This document shows, piece after piece, positions 1-8,436 of a stretch of 64,000 nt of DNA. Numbering within the stretch: position 1 is the stretch's first letter; each line of letters opens with the position of its first letter. Source of the stretch: a bacterium (lineage in GTDB: Bacteria; Pseudomonadota; Gammaproteobacteria; Burkholderiales; Thiobacillaceae); contig WOUQ01000005.1 of assembly GCA_009772925.1 (NCBI GenBank), positions 248,001 through 312,000 on the forward strand. The letters run 5' to 3'. The notes under the pieces are model-generated. The model had not been told where the DNA came from. It saw only the letters and a program-made list of their open reading frames with translations, and searched no databases. The position numbers were made by a program, and so were the translations under genes.

Positions 1-1779
1 CAGTTCATGCAGATCCTTGGCGCGCATCTTCATGGCGTCTTCTTTCAGCATTTCCAGCTTCTGCTCGGCGACTTCCAGCATCTTGTCGTTGGTGTTGTAG
101 TAGGTGGCAACACCGGCAACGTACTCGTCCATGATCTTCTGCAGACGGAACTGCAGCATCTTGGGCGTGATGTAGTTGGGGTTGACGTCGATGGCGGTGG
201 TGTAGTCCTTGAACTCCAGATAGGTACGCACCGGACGGTAGATGTCCTCGACCAGCTGTTCGACGGAGGTGTCGAGCTCGACCTTGAGGTCCTTGTTGTC
301 CAGGCAGTACTTGACCATGGCCTTGGCGGCCAGGCGGCCTTCGGTGTGGGAACCGGAAGAGAACTTGTGGCCGGAAGCGCCCACGCCGTCACCGGCGGTG
401 AACAGGCCCTTGACGGTGGTCATGCCACGGTAGCCCCAGCTCCAGCCCTTGGGCAGGTGAGCGGGAACGCCTTCGATCTCGGGATCGGCGGCGGTGGGAG
501 CACCGACGTCGGTGGGACCGGAAACCCAGATGCCGCAGCAGCCGGAGTGGCTACCCAGCAGGTAGGGCTCGGTGGGCATCAGCTCGGAGTTCTTCTTCTC
601 GGGCTCGACGTTCTCGCCAACCCAGATGCCGCACTGGCCGACGCACATGTCGAGGAAGTCTTCCCAGGCTTCGGCTTCCAGGTGCTTCACTTCGCGCGGG
701 GACAGAGTCTTGGCCAGGTTGCCCAGGGCGGTCACGGTGTCCATCCAGATCGGGCCGCGGCCTTCCTTCATTTCCTTCAGCATGACGTGGTTACGCAGGC
801 AGGAAGCGGGCACGGCAGCCTGGCCGTACGGGGGGTACTGGTCCAGCATGGCCTTGTTCTTGGTCAGATAGTCCTCGCCGTAGGCGTTGGTGGCGCGGGC
901 CTTGAACAGCAGGAACCAGGCGCCGACCGGGCCGTAGCCGTCCTTGAAGCGGCAGGGCACGAAGCGGTTTTCCATCATGGTCAGCTCGGCGCCGGCTTCG
1001 GCAGCCATGGCGTAGGTGGAACCGGCGTTCCAGACGGGGTACCAGGCGCGGCCGGTACCTTCGCCCACGGAACGCGGACGGAAGATGTTCACGCAGCCGC
1101 CGGCGGCCAGCAGGATGGTCTTGGCCTTGTACACGTGCAGGGTGTGGTTACGGGTGGAGAAGCCGACAGCACCGGCGATGCGGTTCTTGTCGTTCTTGTC
1201 GTTCACCAGCTTGACGATGAAGATGCGCTCTTCGATGCGGTCCATGCCCAAGGCCTTCTTGGCGGCCTCGGCGACGATCCACTTGTAGGATTCGCCGTTG
1301 ATCATGATCTGCCACTTGCCGGAACGCACGGGCTTGCCGCCGTCCTTCAGGGAGGGCAGGCCTTCGCCGATGGCGGCGGCGCCGTCGTGACGCTCGCCGT
1401 TGGCATCGGTCTTCCAAATGGGCAGGCCCCACTCTTCGAACAGGTGCACGGAGTCGTCGACGTTGCGGCCGACATCGTAGGCCAGGTCGTCACGGGTAAT
1501 GCCCATCAGGTCGTTGGAGACCATGCGGGCGTAGTCGGCGGGATCCTTGTCGTCGCCGATGTAGGTGTTGATGGCGGACAGACCCTGGGCCACGGCGCCG
1601 GAACGATCCATGGCGGCCTTGTCGACCAGCTTGATCTTCAGTTCCACGCCAGCTTCGGCCTTGGCGACCTCGGCCCAGCGCATGACTTCATAGGCGGCGC
1701 CACAGCAGGCCATGCCACCACCAATCATCAGGATGTCGACTTCTTCCTGGATGACGTCGGGATTTCCAAATTCAGCCAT
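1..1779 (-). CDS. aprA: Adenylylsulfate (APS) reductase alpha subunit, C-terminus cut by window edge
   Basis: The frame is open from an ATG at 1779 to the left edge, giving 593 residues. The last 30-60 residues are probably missing, since the family is about 620-660 aa. The FAD-binding start reads ILMIGGGMACCGAAYEA; the SSGSHTEGR and NRFVPCRFKDGYGPVGA segments are typical of AprA. The enzyme interconverts sulfite plus AMP and APS using FAD, with electrons passing through AprB. Next to sat in a betaproteobacterium, the expected direction is sulfite oxidation in the cytoplasm. It follows aprB by 18 bp with a GAGAGG-type ribosome site. The frame is missing from the ORF track only because it has no stop in the window. 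Confidence 0.97.
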   Translation of the reverse strand, partial: MAEFGNPDVIQEEVDILMIGGGMACCGAAYEVMRWAEVAKAEAGVELKIKLVDKAAMDRSGAVAQGLSAINTYIGDDKDPADYARMVSNDLMGITRDDLAYDVGRNVDDSVHLFEEWGLPIWKTDANGERHDGAAAIGEGLPSLKDGGKPVRSGKWQIMINGESYKWIVAEAAKKALGMDRIEERIFIVKLVNDKNDKNRIAGAVGFSTRNHTLHVYKAKTILLAAGGCVNIFRPRSVGEGTGRAWYPVWNAGSTYAMAAEAGAELTMMENRFVPCRFKDGYGPVGAWFLLFKARATNAYGEDYLTKNKAMLDQYPPYGQAAVPASCLRNHVMLKEMKEGRGPIWMDTVTALGNLAKTLSPREVKHLEAEAWEDFLDMCVGQCGIWVGENVEPEKKNSELMPTEPYLLGSHSGCCGIWVSGPTDVGAPTAADPEIEGVPAHLPKGWSWGYRGMTTVKGLFTAGDGVGASGHKFSSGSHTEGRLAAKAMVKYCLDNKDLKVELDTSVEQLVEDIYRPVRTYLEFKDYTTAIDVNPNYITPKMLQFRLQKIMDEYVAGVATYYNTNDKMLEVAEQKLEMLKEDAMKMRAKDLHEL

Positions 1780-1797
1780 TTCTTTTACCTCTCTCGA

Positions 1798-2271
1798 TTA
1801 CTTGCGGATCAGTTCGGCGGGGTTGCCGGCGCGGAAACCGCCCGTGGTGTCACGGGTGAAGGAACCGACGGCCTCGATGTCGGCCAGCTTGGGCATGGGC
1901 TTGCCGCCGAAGGGATCGATGGAGCCTTCCGGGGTGGTGCGGATCGGGAACTTGAAGCGCTTCAGCACGCCATTGCGGAACTTGATGGTCCACATGATGG
2001 AGTCGGAACCGCGCAGGGGCTGCACGGAGCCGCCCAGGGGCACGACGTCGGCGTAGTGGCGGCATTCGATGGCCTGCTGCGGGCAGATCTTCACGCAGGA
2101 ATAGCACTCCCAGCACTGCTCGGGTTCCTGGTTGAAGGCGCGCATGGCGTGGCCGGTCTCGGAACCATCGCGGTCCAGTTTCATCAGGTCGTGCGGGCAG
2201 ATGTACATGCAGGCGGTCTTGTCCTGACCCTTGCAGCCGTCGCACTTGTCGGTACGGACGAACGTAGGCAT
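1798..2271 (-). CDS. aprB: APS reductase beta subunit, iron-sulfur protein
   Basis: This 157-aa ferredoxin-like subunit begins MPTFVRTDKCDGCKG. Two cysteine sets are visible, CDGCKGQDKTACMYICP and CWECYSCVKICP, enough for two [4Fe-4S] clusters, followed by the AprB tail that wraps around AprA. It relays electrons between the AprA flavin and a membrane partner. The ATG at 2271 is preferred over the GTG at 2280 in the ORF track, because AAGGAG lies about 8 bases before the ATG and overlaps the GTG. It sits directly upstream of aprA. No aprM-like membrane gene lies between sat and aprB, so the membrane partner (aprM, or more likely qmoABC) must be elsewhere, possibly beyond the left edge. Confidence 0.97.
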   Translation of the reverse strand: MPTFVRTDKCDGCKGQDKTACMYICPHDLMKLDRDGSETGHAMRAFNQEPEQCWECYSCVKICPQQAIECRHYADVVPLGGSVQPLRGSDSIMWTIKFRNGVLKRFKFPIRTTPEGSIDPFGGKPMPKLADIEAVGSFTRDTTGGFRAGNPAELIRK

Positions 2272-2283
2272 TGATTTCACTCC

Positions 2284-2472
2284 TTGTTAGCTAACAACCC
2301 GCACGGTCTCCCGCGCGGCCCATTCAGTAAAACCGAGCCCCACCTTGGCCGGGGGGCGTATCGCGAATCCGCTTCCGGCGGGCTCGGTGTCCTAAATTCT
2401 TGGCTAGTGGCGAGTGGCAAGTCGCGAGTGGCCGGCATGCCACTTACCACTTACCACTCACCACTTGCCGCA
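2284..2472. other. sat-aprB intergenic region
   Basis: This 189-bp gap between sat and aprB (both minus strand) holds no gene. Its sat-proximal third is the heptad repeat hairpin listed separately. The remainder is GC-rich, and I see no clear promoter in it. Co-transcription of sat with aprBA is likely but not proven. Confidence 0.6.
2406..2469. repeat. Heptad direct repeats arranged as an inverted repeat
   Basis: Four consecutive 7-mers of the form AGTGGCR/AGTCGCG (2406-2433) are followed, after a short centre containing GGCATGCC, by four 7-mers of the complementary form ACTTACC/ACTCACC/ACTTGCC. The arms can pair into one long imperfect hairpin three bases after the sat stop codon. There is no U-run, so it is not a textbook terminator. 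It could stabilise the sat 3' end or tune sat:aprBA expression, which is inference. Confidence 0.75.
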
Positions 2473-3690
2473 TCAGGCGGCGGAATGCCCCTTCAGTTCC
2501 ACTTTCACGTTCTGCTCGGCGGTGAGGCCCTGGTAATACTTCTTCAGCACGGCGGCGACTTCCGGACGGCTGAATTCCACCGGCAGGTCCTGACCTTCGG
2601 AGAGCATGGCGCGCACCTTGGTTCCGGACAGCAGGATGCGGTCGTCCTTGGTATGCGGGCAGGTGCGCTGCGAGGCCATGCCGCCGCACTTGTTGCACCA
2701 GAAGGTCCAGTCGATGTTCATGTTGACGGTCTCCAGCGAACCCTTGGGGATATCGTCGAAGATCTTCTGCGCGTCGAAGGGGCCGTAGTAGTCGCCCACG
2801 CCGGCATGGTCGCGGCCGACGATGAGGTGCGAGCAGCCATAGTTCTGGCGGAACAGGGCGTGCAGCAGGGCTTCGCGCGGACCGGCATAGCGCATGTCCA
2901 GGGGATAGCCGGCCTGGATCACGGTGTTGGGGGCGAAGTAGTTGTCGATCAGGGTGGCGATGGCCTCGCTGCGCACCTCGGCGGGGATGTCGCCCGGCTT
3001 CAGGGCGCCCAGCAGGGAGTGGACCAGGACGCCGTCCATGGTCTCGATGGCGATCTTCGCCAGGTACTCGTGCGAGCGGTGCATCGGGTTGCGGGTCTGG
3101 AAGGCGGCGACGCGGGTCCAGCCCATTTCCTTGAACTTGGCGCGGGTCTCGGCGGGCGTCATGAACTGGTCGCCGTACTTGGCCTTGAAGCCGCCGTCGG
3201 ACAGCACCTTGACCGGGCCGGCCAGGTTGATGGGGCCCTGCTCCATGACCATCTTGACGCCGGGGTGGGCGACGTCGGTGGTCTTGTAGACCATCATGCA
3301 CTCGTGGCCCTTGTCGATGCCGAAGATCTCGGTGACCTTCATGGTGCCCATGATCTCGCCGGTCTCGCCGCTCACCAGGGCGACATCCTGGCCCAGGGAC
3401 AGGGTCTGCGCGGTCTGGGTGTCGGTGGACAGGGTGACGGGGATGGGCCAGAACAGGCCGTTGGCCATCTTGTAGCCGTCGCATACGCCCTGCCAGTCGC
3501 CGTGGGTCATGAAGCCTTCGAGCGGGGTGAAGCCGCCGATGCCCATCATGATCAGGTCGCCGGTCTCGCGCGAGGACATCTTGATCTTGGTGAGGGTCTG
3601 GGCGCGGGCCAGTTCGGCTTCGCGCGCGGCGCCTTCGAGCAGCAGAGGCTTCAGATCACCACCGCCGTGGGGGTTCACGAGACGGGACAT
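2473..3690 (-). CDS. sat: Sulfate adenylyltransferase (ATP sulfurylase), dissimilatory type
   Basis: This 405-aa protein carries the family signatures [13 protein letters not shown] (nucleotide-binding QxRNPxHxxH) near residue 200 and [11 protein letters not shown] near residue 290. It interconverts APS plus pyrophosphate with ATP plus sulfate. Beside aprBA it would make ATP from APS by substrate-level phosphorylation during sulfur oxidation. The ATG at 3690 ([11 protein letters not shown]) has AGGAG five bases upstream, so the longer ORF-track start at 3771 is rejected. It is a stand-alone monofunctional protein without a fused APS kinase domain. The upstream divergent region is AT-rich and contains a C8/C5 tract (G-rich on the coding strand). 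Confidence 0.97.
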   Translation of the reverse strand: MSRLVNPHGGGDLKPLLLEGAAREAELARAQTLTKIKMSSRETGDLIMMGIGGFTPLEGFMTHGDWQGVCDGYKMANGLFWPIPVTLSTDTQTAQTLSLGQDVALVSGETGEIMGTMKVTEIFGIDKGHECMMVYKTTDVAHPGVKMVMEQGPINLAGPVKVLSDGGFKAKYGDQFMTPAETRAKFKEMGWTRVAAFQTRNPMHRSHEYLAKIAIETMDGVLVHSLLGALKPGDIPAEVRSEAIATLIDNYFAPNTVIQAGYPLDMRYAGPREALLHALFRQNYGCSHLIVGRDHAGVGDYYGPFDAQKIFDDIPKGSLETVNMNIDWTFWCNKCGGMASQRTCPHTKDDRILLSGTKVRAMLSEGQDLPVEFSRPEVAAVLKKYYQGLTAEQNVKVELKGHSAA

Positions 3691-3942
3691 GCGGGCTCCT
3701 AGAACGTGTTGATTAGAAAAGGCTGATAAGCCGAATGGGCGGCGAGAATAACACCCCCCCCACCCCCTCACTAATCAGACTTATTTCTTTGCAAATAAAT
3801 TTTTTTTGGGAGTGCCTTGTCCGGATAGGTCCGGCTCAGGAATCCCTTCCACCGCGCGGCCTCCCCGGCCATCTCGCATCCCGCCTGGAGCCCGCTGCGG
3901 CGTGTGGCTAGAATGCGGGGCATGCGAGGAGCCCGGCCAAGG
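3691..3942. promoter_or_regulatory. Divergent intergenic region upstream of sat
   Basis: About 250 bp separate sat (minus) from the lipoprotein gene (plus). It contains an AT-rich block near 3779-3809 with an inverted repeat TTATTT/AAATAA followed by a T8 run, and a C8-A-C5 tract at 3754-3767. The AT-rich block is the most plausible site for the sat promoter, although I cannot assign -35/-10 boxes with confidence. Confidence 0.4.
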
Positions 3943-4653
3943 ATGCGAAAAACTTATCCGCTGCTATTGGTTTTATTGCTGCTGACCGGCTGCGCGGGCA
4001 CAAGTATCCAGCGCAAGGATGGCACTACATCCAACAGGGCTTTCTCGGTGGCCCATCTGGCCAAGACGGACGCGGACATCCTCAGCGAGCTCACCCAGAG
4101 GGAGGTGCTCAACGGTCTGCGCACGCTCACCGAGAAGCTCTATCGGCGCAACCCCCAGGAATACCGGAAAGTCGGCCTCGAATCGGTGGAGGCTGCCAGC
4201 GCCCGCCTGTTCGAGCAGGTGGCGAAATGGCAGTATTCGCCGCTCGCTCGCGCCGATTGGCAGGACGGTTTCCGCCAGGCCTTCCAGGAAAACTTCGAGG
4301 GAGACCGCGTTTACGCCTTCATGGGCGCCCTCACCAGCATGCTGATGACCGCCTACAACCACAAGACCGAGTTTTTCCTGCCCGACGATCTCTCGGCGCA
4401 GAAGCTCTACAACAGCGCGCGCAACATCGAGGTGGCGGTGTGGAAGCTGTCTTCGGCGAGAACGGGCCAGGGCGGGCGCTTTCTGCTCAGCAACAGCATG
4501 GACGGTGAAACACAGAACCTGTCCTTCGAACGCGAGTTCGGCAAGCTCATCGCCCAGCAGGACCTGCTCGCCTTGTATATGGAAGAGCGCTCACACCGCA
4601 CCATCAGCCGCGTCTTCCAGAGCATGACCAGTTTCGTCTTCCTGCCCATCTGA
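3943..4653 (+). CDS. Predicted outer-membrane or periplasmic lipoprotein, function unknown
   Basis: The 236-aa product starts MRKTYPLLLVLLLLTGCAG, a typical lipoprotein signal peptide with lipobox LTGC and lipidated Cys17. The mature part is soluble and helix-rich, with no domain I recognise. The ATG at 3943 was chosen because it puts the signal peptide at the N-terminus; the ORF track starts 13 codons earlier at a GTG. It is divergent from sat and followed by the phosphatase gene after 139 bp. Nothing in the sequence ties it to sulfur metabolism. Confidence 0.8.
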   Translation: MRKTYPLLLVLLLLTGCAGTSIQRKDGTTSNRAFSVAHLAKTDADILSELTQREVLNGLRTLTEKLYRRNPQEYRKVGLESVEAASARLFEQVAKWQYSPLARADWQDGFRQAFQENFEGDRVYAFMGALTSMLMTAYNHKTEFFLPDDLSAQKLYNSARNIEVAVWKLSSARTGQGGRFLLSNSMDGETQNLSFEREFGKLIAQQDLLALYMEERSHRTISRVFQSMTSFVFLPI

Positions 4654-4792
4654 TCCCGGTGCCAGGACTGGCAACCGGTGGCAGCCCGCGTGTTCGCGGT
4701 GGCGCCCTGGCCGGCGACAGGCCCTGAGACCACGTTCATGGCACGGTAACATGACGCGGCTAGACTCTCGCTTTTTCAGGAAGGTGGACGGT

Positions 4793-5245
4793 ATGGATCT
4801 GGTTCTCTGGCGCCACGCCGACGCCCAGGATGGCAGCCCGGACATGGAACGGGCCTTGACCGGCAAGGGCGTGGAACAGGCGCAACGGATGGCGGCCTGG
4901 CTCAACGCGCACCTGCCGAAATCGACCCGCGTGCTGTCCAGTCCGGCGGTGCGCGCCTATCAGACGGCCGACGCCCTGGAGCGGAAGTACGAAACCATTC
5001 CCCAGATCGCCCCCGGCGCCGATGCGGTACACGTCCTCGCCGCAGCCGGCTGGCCGGATGCCAAGGGCTGCGTGCTGGTGGTGGGGCATCAGCCGACCCT
5101 GGGCGAGGCGGCAAGTCTGCTGTTGTTCGGCGAGGCCCGCCCCCTGAGCATCAAGAAGGCGGGGCTGCTGTGGCTGACCAACCGCGTGCGCGGCGACCAC
5201 CCGCAGACGGTGCTCAAGGGCGCGATGACGGTGGAACTGCTGTAG
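4793..5245 (+). CDS. sixA: Histidine phosphatase family protein, SixA-like
   Basis: This 150-aa protein opens MDLVLWRHADAQDG, the RH(G/A) catalytic phosphohistidine motif of the histidine phosphatase superfamily. The second catalytic histidine lies in VVGHQPTLGEAAS. Its length matches SixA, which removes phosphate from histidine phosphotransfer or phosphotransferase-system proteins. The ATG at 4793 follows AGGAAGGTGG; the longer ORF-track start has no comparable ribosome site. The gene is convergent with the EAL-HDOD gene, leaving only 22 bp between stops. The true substrate cannot be inferred. Confidence 0.85.
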   Translation: MDLVLWRHADAQDGSPDMERALTGKGVEQAQRMAAWLNAHLPKSTRVLSSPAVRAYQTADALERKYETIPQIAPGADAVHVLAAAGWPDAKGCVLVVGHQPTLGEAASLLLFGEARPLSIKKAGLLWLTNRVRGDHPQTVLKGAMTVELL

Positions 5246-5267
5246 CGAAGATCAAACCGTCGGCCTG

Positions 5268-6485
5268 TCAGTCCAGGCCGAGTTGTTCCACCCAGGCCAG
5301 GGCCTGCAGGTGGGCCTCGCTGACCTGCGCCGGGGTCAGCATGAGGGAGGTGGTAAGGTTTTCGAGTTGCTCCTCGTCGCCGCTCTCCACCGCTTCCACC
5401 AATGACAGGAAAGGCCCATAGAGGCCGCTGCGGTCCATCAGCGCATCGGCCAGGTTCTCCGAAATCACCAGCCGCTCCAGCACCTGATCCATGGGCATTT
5501 CCAGGAAGGCCGGCAGCAGGGAGAAGACGCCGACGATGAACAGGTTGTCCTGGTCCGCCTTGTTCAGGATGCGCTTGCCCAGTAACTCGCAGAGCCGGCC
5601 GCGGGTGATGGCGGTGCGCGACAGGGTCGGCGAGGTGGGCGAGTCACCCGCCGTCGCCAGCAACAAGGTGAGCCAGCGGTACAGCGGCTGCCAGCCCAGA
5701 ATGCTGACGGCGTGGCGAATGGACTGCACCTCGCAGGACAGGCCGAAGCCGGCCGAATTGATGTAGCGCAACAACTTGAAGGTAAGCGCCACGTCCTTCT
5801 TGAACAGCGCCTCCAGATCCTTGATGTCGGCGTTCTGGCGCACCTTGTCCAGCAGTTGGATGACAGTGGCGTGGCCGGGATTGATGATCTTGGCCACCAG
5901 ATTCTCGGGGCGCGCGAAGTAGTAGCCCTGGAAAAAATCGAAGCCCAGATCCCGGCAGTGACGGAACTGCTCCGGGGTTTCCACCTTCTCCGCCAATAGT
6001 TTCACCGGGTATTTGCGGATCGCGCGCACCATGCCAGCGAGATCGGCGGGATCGTGGGCCAGCACGTCGAGCTTGGCGTAGTTCGCCAGGGGCAACAGCG
6101 GCTCGGTCTCGGGCCGGTAGTGGTAATCGTCGAGGGCGATGCGGAAACCCGCCTGCTTCAATTCGCGGATGCGCGCCAGCATGTCGGGGGAAGCCTCGAC
6201 GGTCTCCAGCACCTCGATGACCACCTTGTCCTGCGGCAGCAGGGTGGAGAAGTCGGACATCAGCATGGAGGCGTCCATGTTGATGAACGCCAGTTTGCCC
6301 TTCAGCAGCCACTCCGTGCCCATATTGCAGAGCGTGTTGGAGATGACCGCCAGCCCGGCTTCCATGTGCGAGTCGATGCTGGCGCTCTGGGCGTGGGCGG
6401 CATGGCGGAAGAGCAGTTCATAGGCAATCAGTTGATGTTTGCCGTCGACAATCGGCTGCCGGGCAATATAGGCGTCGGTAATCAT
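5268..6485 (-). CDS. EAL-HDOD two-domain signalling protein
   Basis: The 405-aa protein has an N-terminal EAL-like domain (about 1-205) beginning YIARQPIVD..AYELLFR, followed by a C-terminal HDOD domain (about 205-400). The EAL signature is replaced by ELL. FINMD, VIEVLE, ALDDY, KLDVL and AEKVET remain recognisable, so catalysis is doubtful while ligand binding may persist. This is the YuxH/CdgJ architecture, and some members affect motility. It lies 48 bp after cheA on the same strand, which supports a role in motility or cyclic-di-GMP signalling and possible co-transcription with the chemotaxis operon. Confidence 0.9.
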   Translation of the reverse strand: MITDAYIARQPIVDGKHQLIAYELLFRHAAHAQSASIDSHMEAGLAVISNTLCNMGTEWLLKGKLAFINMDASMLMSDFSTLLPQDKVVIEVLETVEASPDMLARIRELKQAGFRIALDDYHYRPETEPLLPLANYAKLDVLAHDPADLAGMVRAIRKYPVKLLAEKVETPEQFRHCRDLGFDFFQGYYFARPENLVAKIINPGHATVIQLLDKVRQNADIKDLEALFKKDVALTFKLLRYINSAGFGLSCEVQSIRHAVSILGWQPLYRWLTLLLATAGDSPTSPTLSRTAITRGRLCELLGKRILNKADQDNLFIVGVFSLLPAFLEMPMDQVLERLVISENLADALMDRSGLYGPFLSLVEAVESGDEEQLENLTTSLMLTPAQVSEAHLQALAWVEQLGLD

Positions 6486-6533
6486 GACTCGGTCTGCTTG
6501 GAACCCGGGGCGTCGCGGCTGCGGGTGGGTGGG

Positions 6534-8423
6534 TCAACTGTTGATAAACAGGCTCATCGGGGTATCGGTCTTGACATTGGCCAGCAGCTCTTCCATGTCC
6601 AGCACCAGGACGATGGAGCCGTCTCCGGACAGGGTGGCACCGGCAATGCCCTTGGGTTTGATGTCCGACAGGGGCTTGATGACCACGTCGTCACGCCCTA
6701 CGAAACCATCCACCGCCATGATGAAGGTGCTGTCGGCGGCGTGCATGAGCACGCCGAATCCAGGCGCCTGCCTGGCCTCCCAGGCGATCAGGGTGGCGAG
6801 GCTGCGCACCGGCAGGACTTCGTCGCGCACCACCATGGTGGCGCGACCGGACACGCGTTGCACCTCGTCGGGCTTGATGGGGATGATTTCCCGCACCATC
6901 GACAGCGGCACGGCAAAGGACTGATTGTTGAGCCGCACCACCAGCACCGGCAGGATGGCCAGGGTGAGGGGCAGAGAGATGGTGAAGGTGGAGCCCTGGC
7001 CGGGCACCGACACCACGTCGATCTTGCCGTTGAGCTTGGAGATGTTGGTTTTCACCACGTCCATGCCGACGCCCCGCCCGGACACGCTGGAGATCTGGTC
7101 CTTGGTGGAGAAGCCGGGCAGGAAGACCAGGTGCAGGCTCTGGCGGTCGTCCAGGCCGTTCGCCGTCTCCGCGTCGAGGATGCCTTTTTCCACGGCCTTG
7201 CGGCGGAGGACGTCCGGACGCATGCCCTTGCCGTCATCGGAGATTTCTATATAGATATGATCACCCACCTGGCTCGCGGACAGGGTCACGATGGCCTTGG
7301 CCGGCTTGTTCGCGGCAGTCCGTTCCTCGGCGGTCTCGACGCCGTGGTCGACGGCGTTGCGCACCAGGTGCACCAGGGGATCGTTGAGATCCTCGATCAT
7401 GGTCTTGTCCAGCTCGGTCTCCTCGCCGGACAGCACCAGTTCCACGTCCTTGCCGAGCTGGCGGGCGAGGTCGCGGGCCAGGCGCGGGTATTTCTGGAAC
7501 AGGCGGCCGATGGGCTGCATGCGGGTCTTCATCACCGCGTTCTGCAGGTCGGACACCAGCAGGTCCAGCTGGCTCACCGCCGTATCCAGGGCCTTGAGGG
7601 TGTCCTGGTCGTTGCGGCCGTGCAGGATCTGGGTCTTGAGATTGGCGATGCGGTTCTTGGTGAGGCCGATCTCGCCCGACAGGTTGAGCACCTGGTCCAG
7701 CCGCGCCGTGTCGATGCGGATGGTGGTTTCCTTTTGCAGGGTCTGGGGCGGCGCCGCGCTCGATGCGGCGGCGCGCGATGGCGTGGGCAGATCCTGGGCA
7801 GGGGCGGGACGCGGCGGCGGGACAGCCGCCACCGGCCTGGCCGCCGCTTCGCTGACGGGCGCCGCCGCCGGGGCTGCGGGCACGCCGGTCAACGCGGCAT
7901 GCAGGGCATCCCAGTTGATGTCCTCGACAGTCGTCGCCGCGGCGGGCGCAACCGGGACGACTGGCGGGGTCGGCGCCTGCGGCGCCGCTTCCGCGGCTGT
8001 CGTCGCTGGAGCAGCCTGGCGCACCGGCAGATGGCCAGCCAGAGCGGCATCGAGCGCACCCAGCAGGGTGGTCTCGGCGGCCTGCGGCTGCACGCTCTGG
8101 CTCAGGGCGCCGAACATGTCACGCACCGTGGCGGTGGCGGCCATGATGATGTCCATCAACTCCGCCGAAAGATGCAGTTCGGCGTTGCGCAGCTTGTCGA
8201 ACAGGTTTTCCGTGCGGTGGCACAGGGTGACCAGGTTCTCCACGTTCAGGAAGCCGGCACCACCCTTGATGGTATGGAAGCCACGGAAGATGTCGTTGAG
8301 CAGCTCCCGGTCTTCGGGACGCTTTTCCAGTTCCACCAGCTTGTTGTCGACCTGGGAGAGCAACTCCCCGGCTTCGAGCAGGAAATCCTGCAACAACTCT
8401 TCCATACCGCCGAAGTCGCTCAT
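6534..8423 (-). CDS. cheA: Chemotaxis histidine kinase CheA
   Basis: The 629-aa kinase has an N-terminal Hpt domain with the phospho-accepting histidine in FHTIKGGAGF (His50). A 100-residue Ala/Pro-rich linker follows, then dimerisation, ATPase and CheW-like domains. Kinase boxes seen include HLVRNAVDHGVE (N box), DDGKGM and GRGVGMDVV. A recognisable P2 (CheY/CheB docking) domain is absent. The linker instead contains two short similar stretches, ALDAALAGH and ALHAALTGV. It phosphorylates CheY in response to chemoreceptors. It is the last che gene of the operon after cheZ. cheW, cheR and cheB are not in this window. Confidence 0.97.
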   Translation of the reverse strand: MSDFGGMEELLQDFLLEAGELLSQVDNKLVELEKRPEDRELLNDIFRGFHTIKGGAGFLNVENLVTLCHRTENLFDKLRNAELHLSAELMDIIMAATATVRDMFGALSQSVQPQAAETTLLGALDAALAGHLPVRQAAPATTAAEAAPQAPTPPVVPVAPAAATTVEDINWDALHAALTGVPAAPAAAPVSEAAARPVAAVPPPRPAPAQDLPTPSRAAASSAAPPQTLQKETTIRIDTARLDQVLNLSGEIGLTKNRIANLKTQILHGRNDQDTLKALDTAVSQLDLLVSDLQNAVMKTRMQPIGRLFQKYPRLARDLARQLGKDVELVLSGEETELDKTMIEDLNDPLVHLVRNAVDHGVETAEERTAANKPAKAIVTLSASQVGDHIYIEISDDGKGMRPDVLRRKAVEKGILDAETANGLDDRQSLHLVFLPGFSTKDQISSVSGRGVGMDVVKTNISKLNGKIDVVSVPGQGSTFTISLPLTLAILPVLVVRLNNQSFAVPLSMVREIIPIKPDEVQRVSGRATMVVRDEVLPVRSLATLIAWEARQAPGFGVLMHAADSTFIMAVDGFVGRDDVVIKPLSDIKPKGIAGATLSGDGSIVLVLDMEELLANVKTDTPMSLFINS

Positions 8424-8436
8424 GTTCTTCTCCCTC

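Noticed and set aside
7-2274. 755-aa plus-strand ORF across the aprAB region
   Set aside because: It is antisense to aprA and aprB, which carry full family signatures. Its repetitive Gly/Val/His-rich composition is typical of a shadow frame in GC-rich DNA.
3754-3767. C8-A-C5 tract upstream of sat as a phase-variation switch
   Set aside because: A slippage-prone tract is present, but it is outside any coding sequence and not placed between identifiable promoter boxes, so there is no support beyond the run itself.
4733-4755. Possible sigma-54 promoter TGGCACGGTAACATGAC upstream of the SixA-like gene
   Set aside because: The -24 half is good, but the -12 half lacks the GC of the consensus TTGCW at the right distance.
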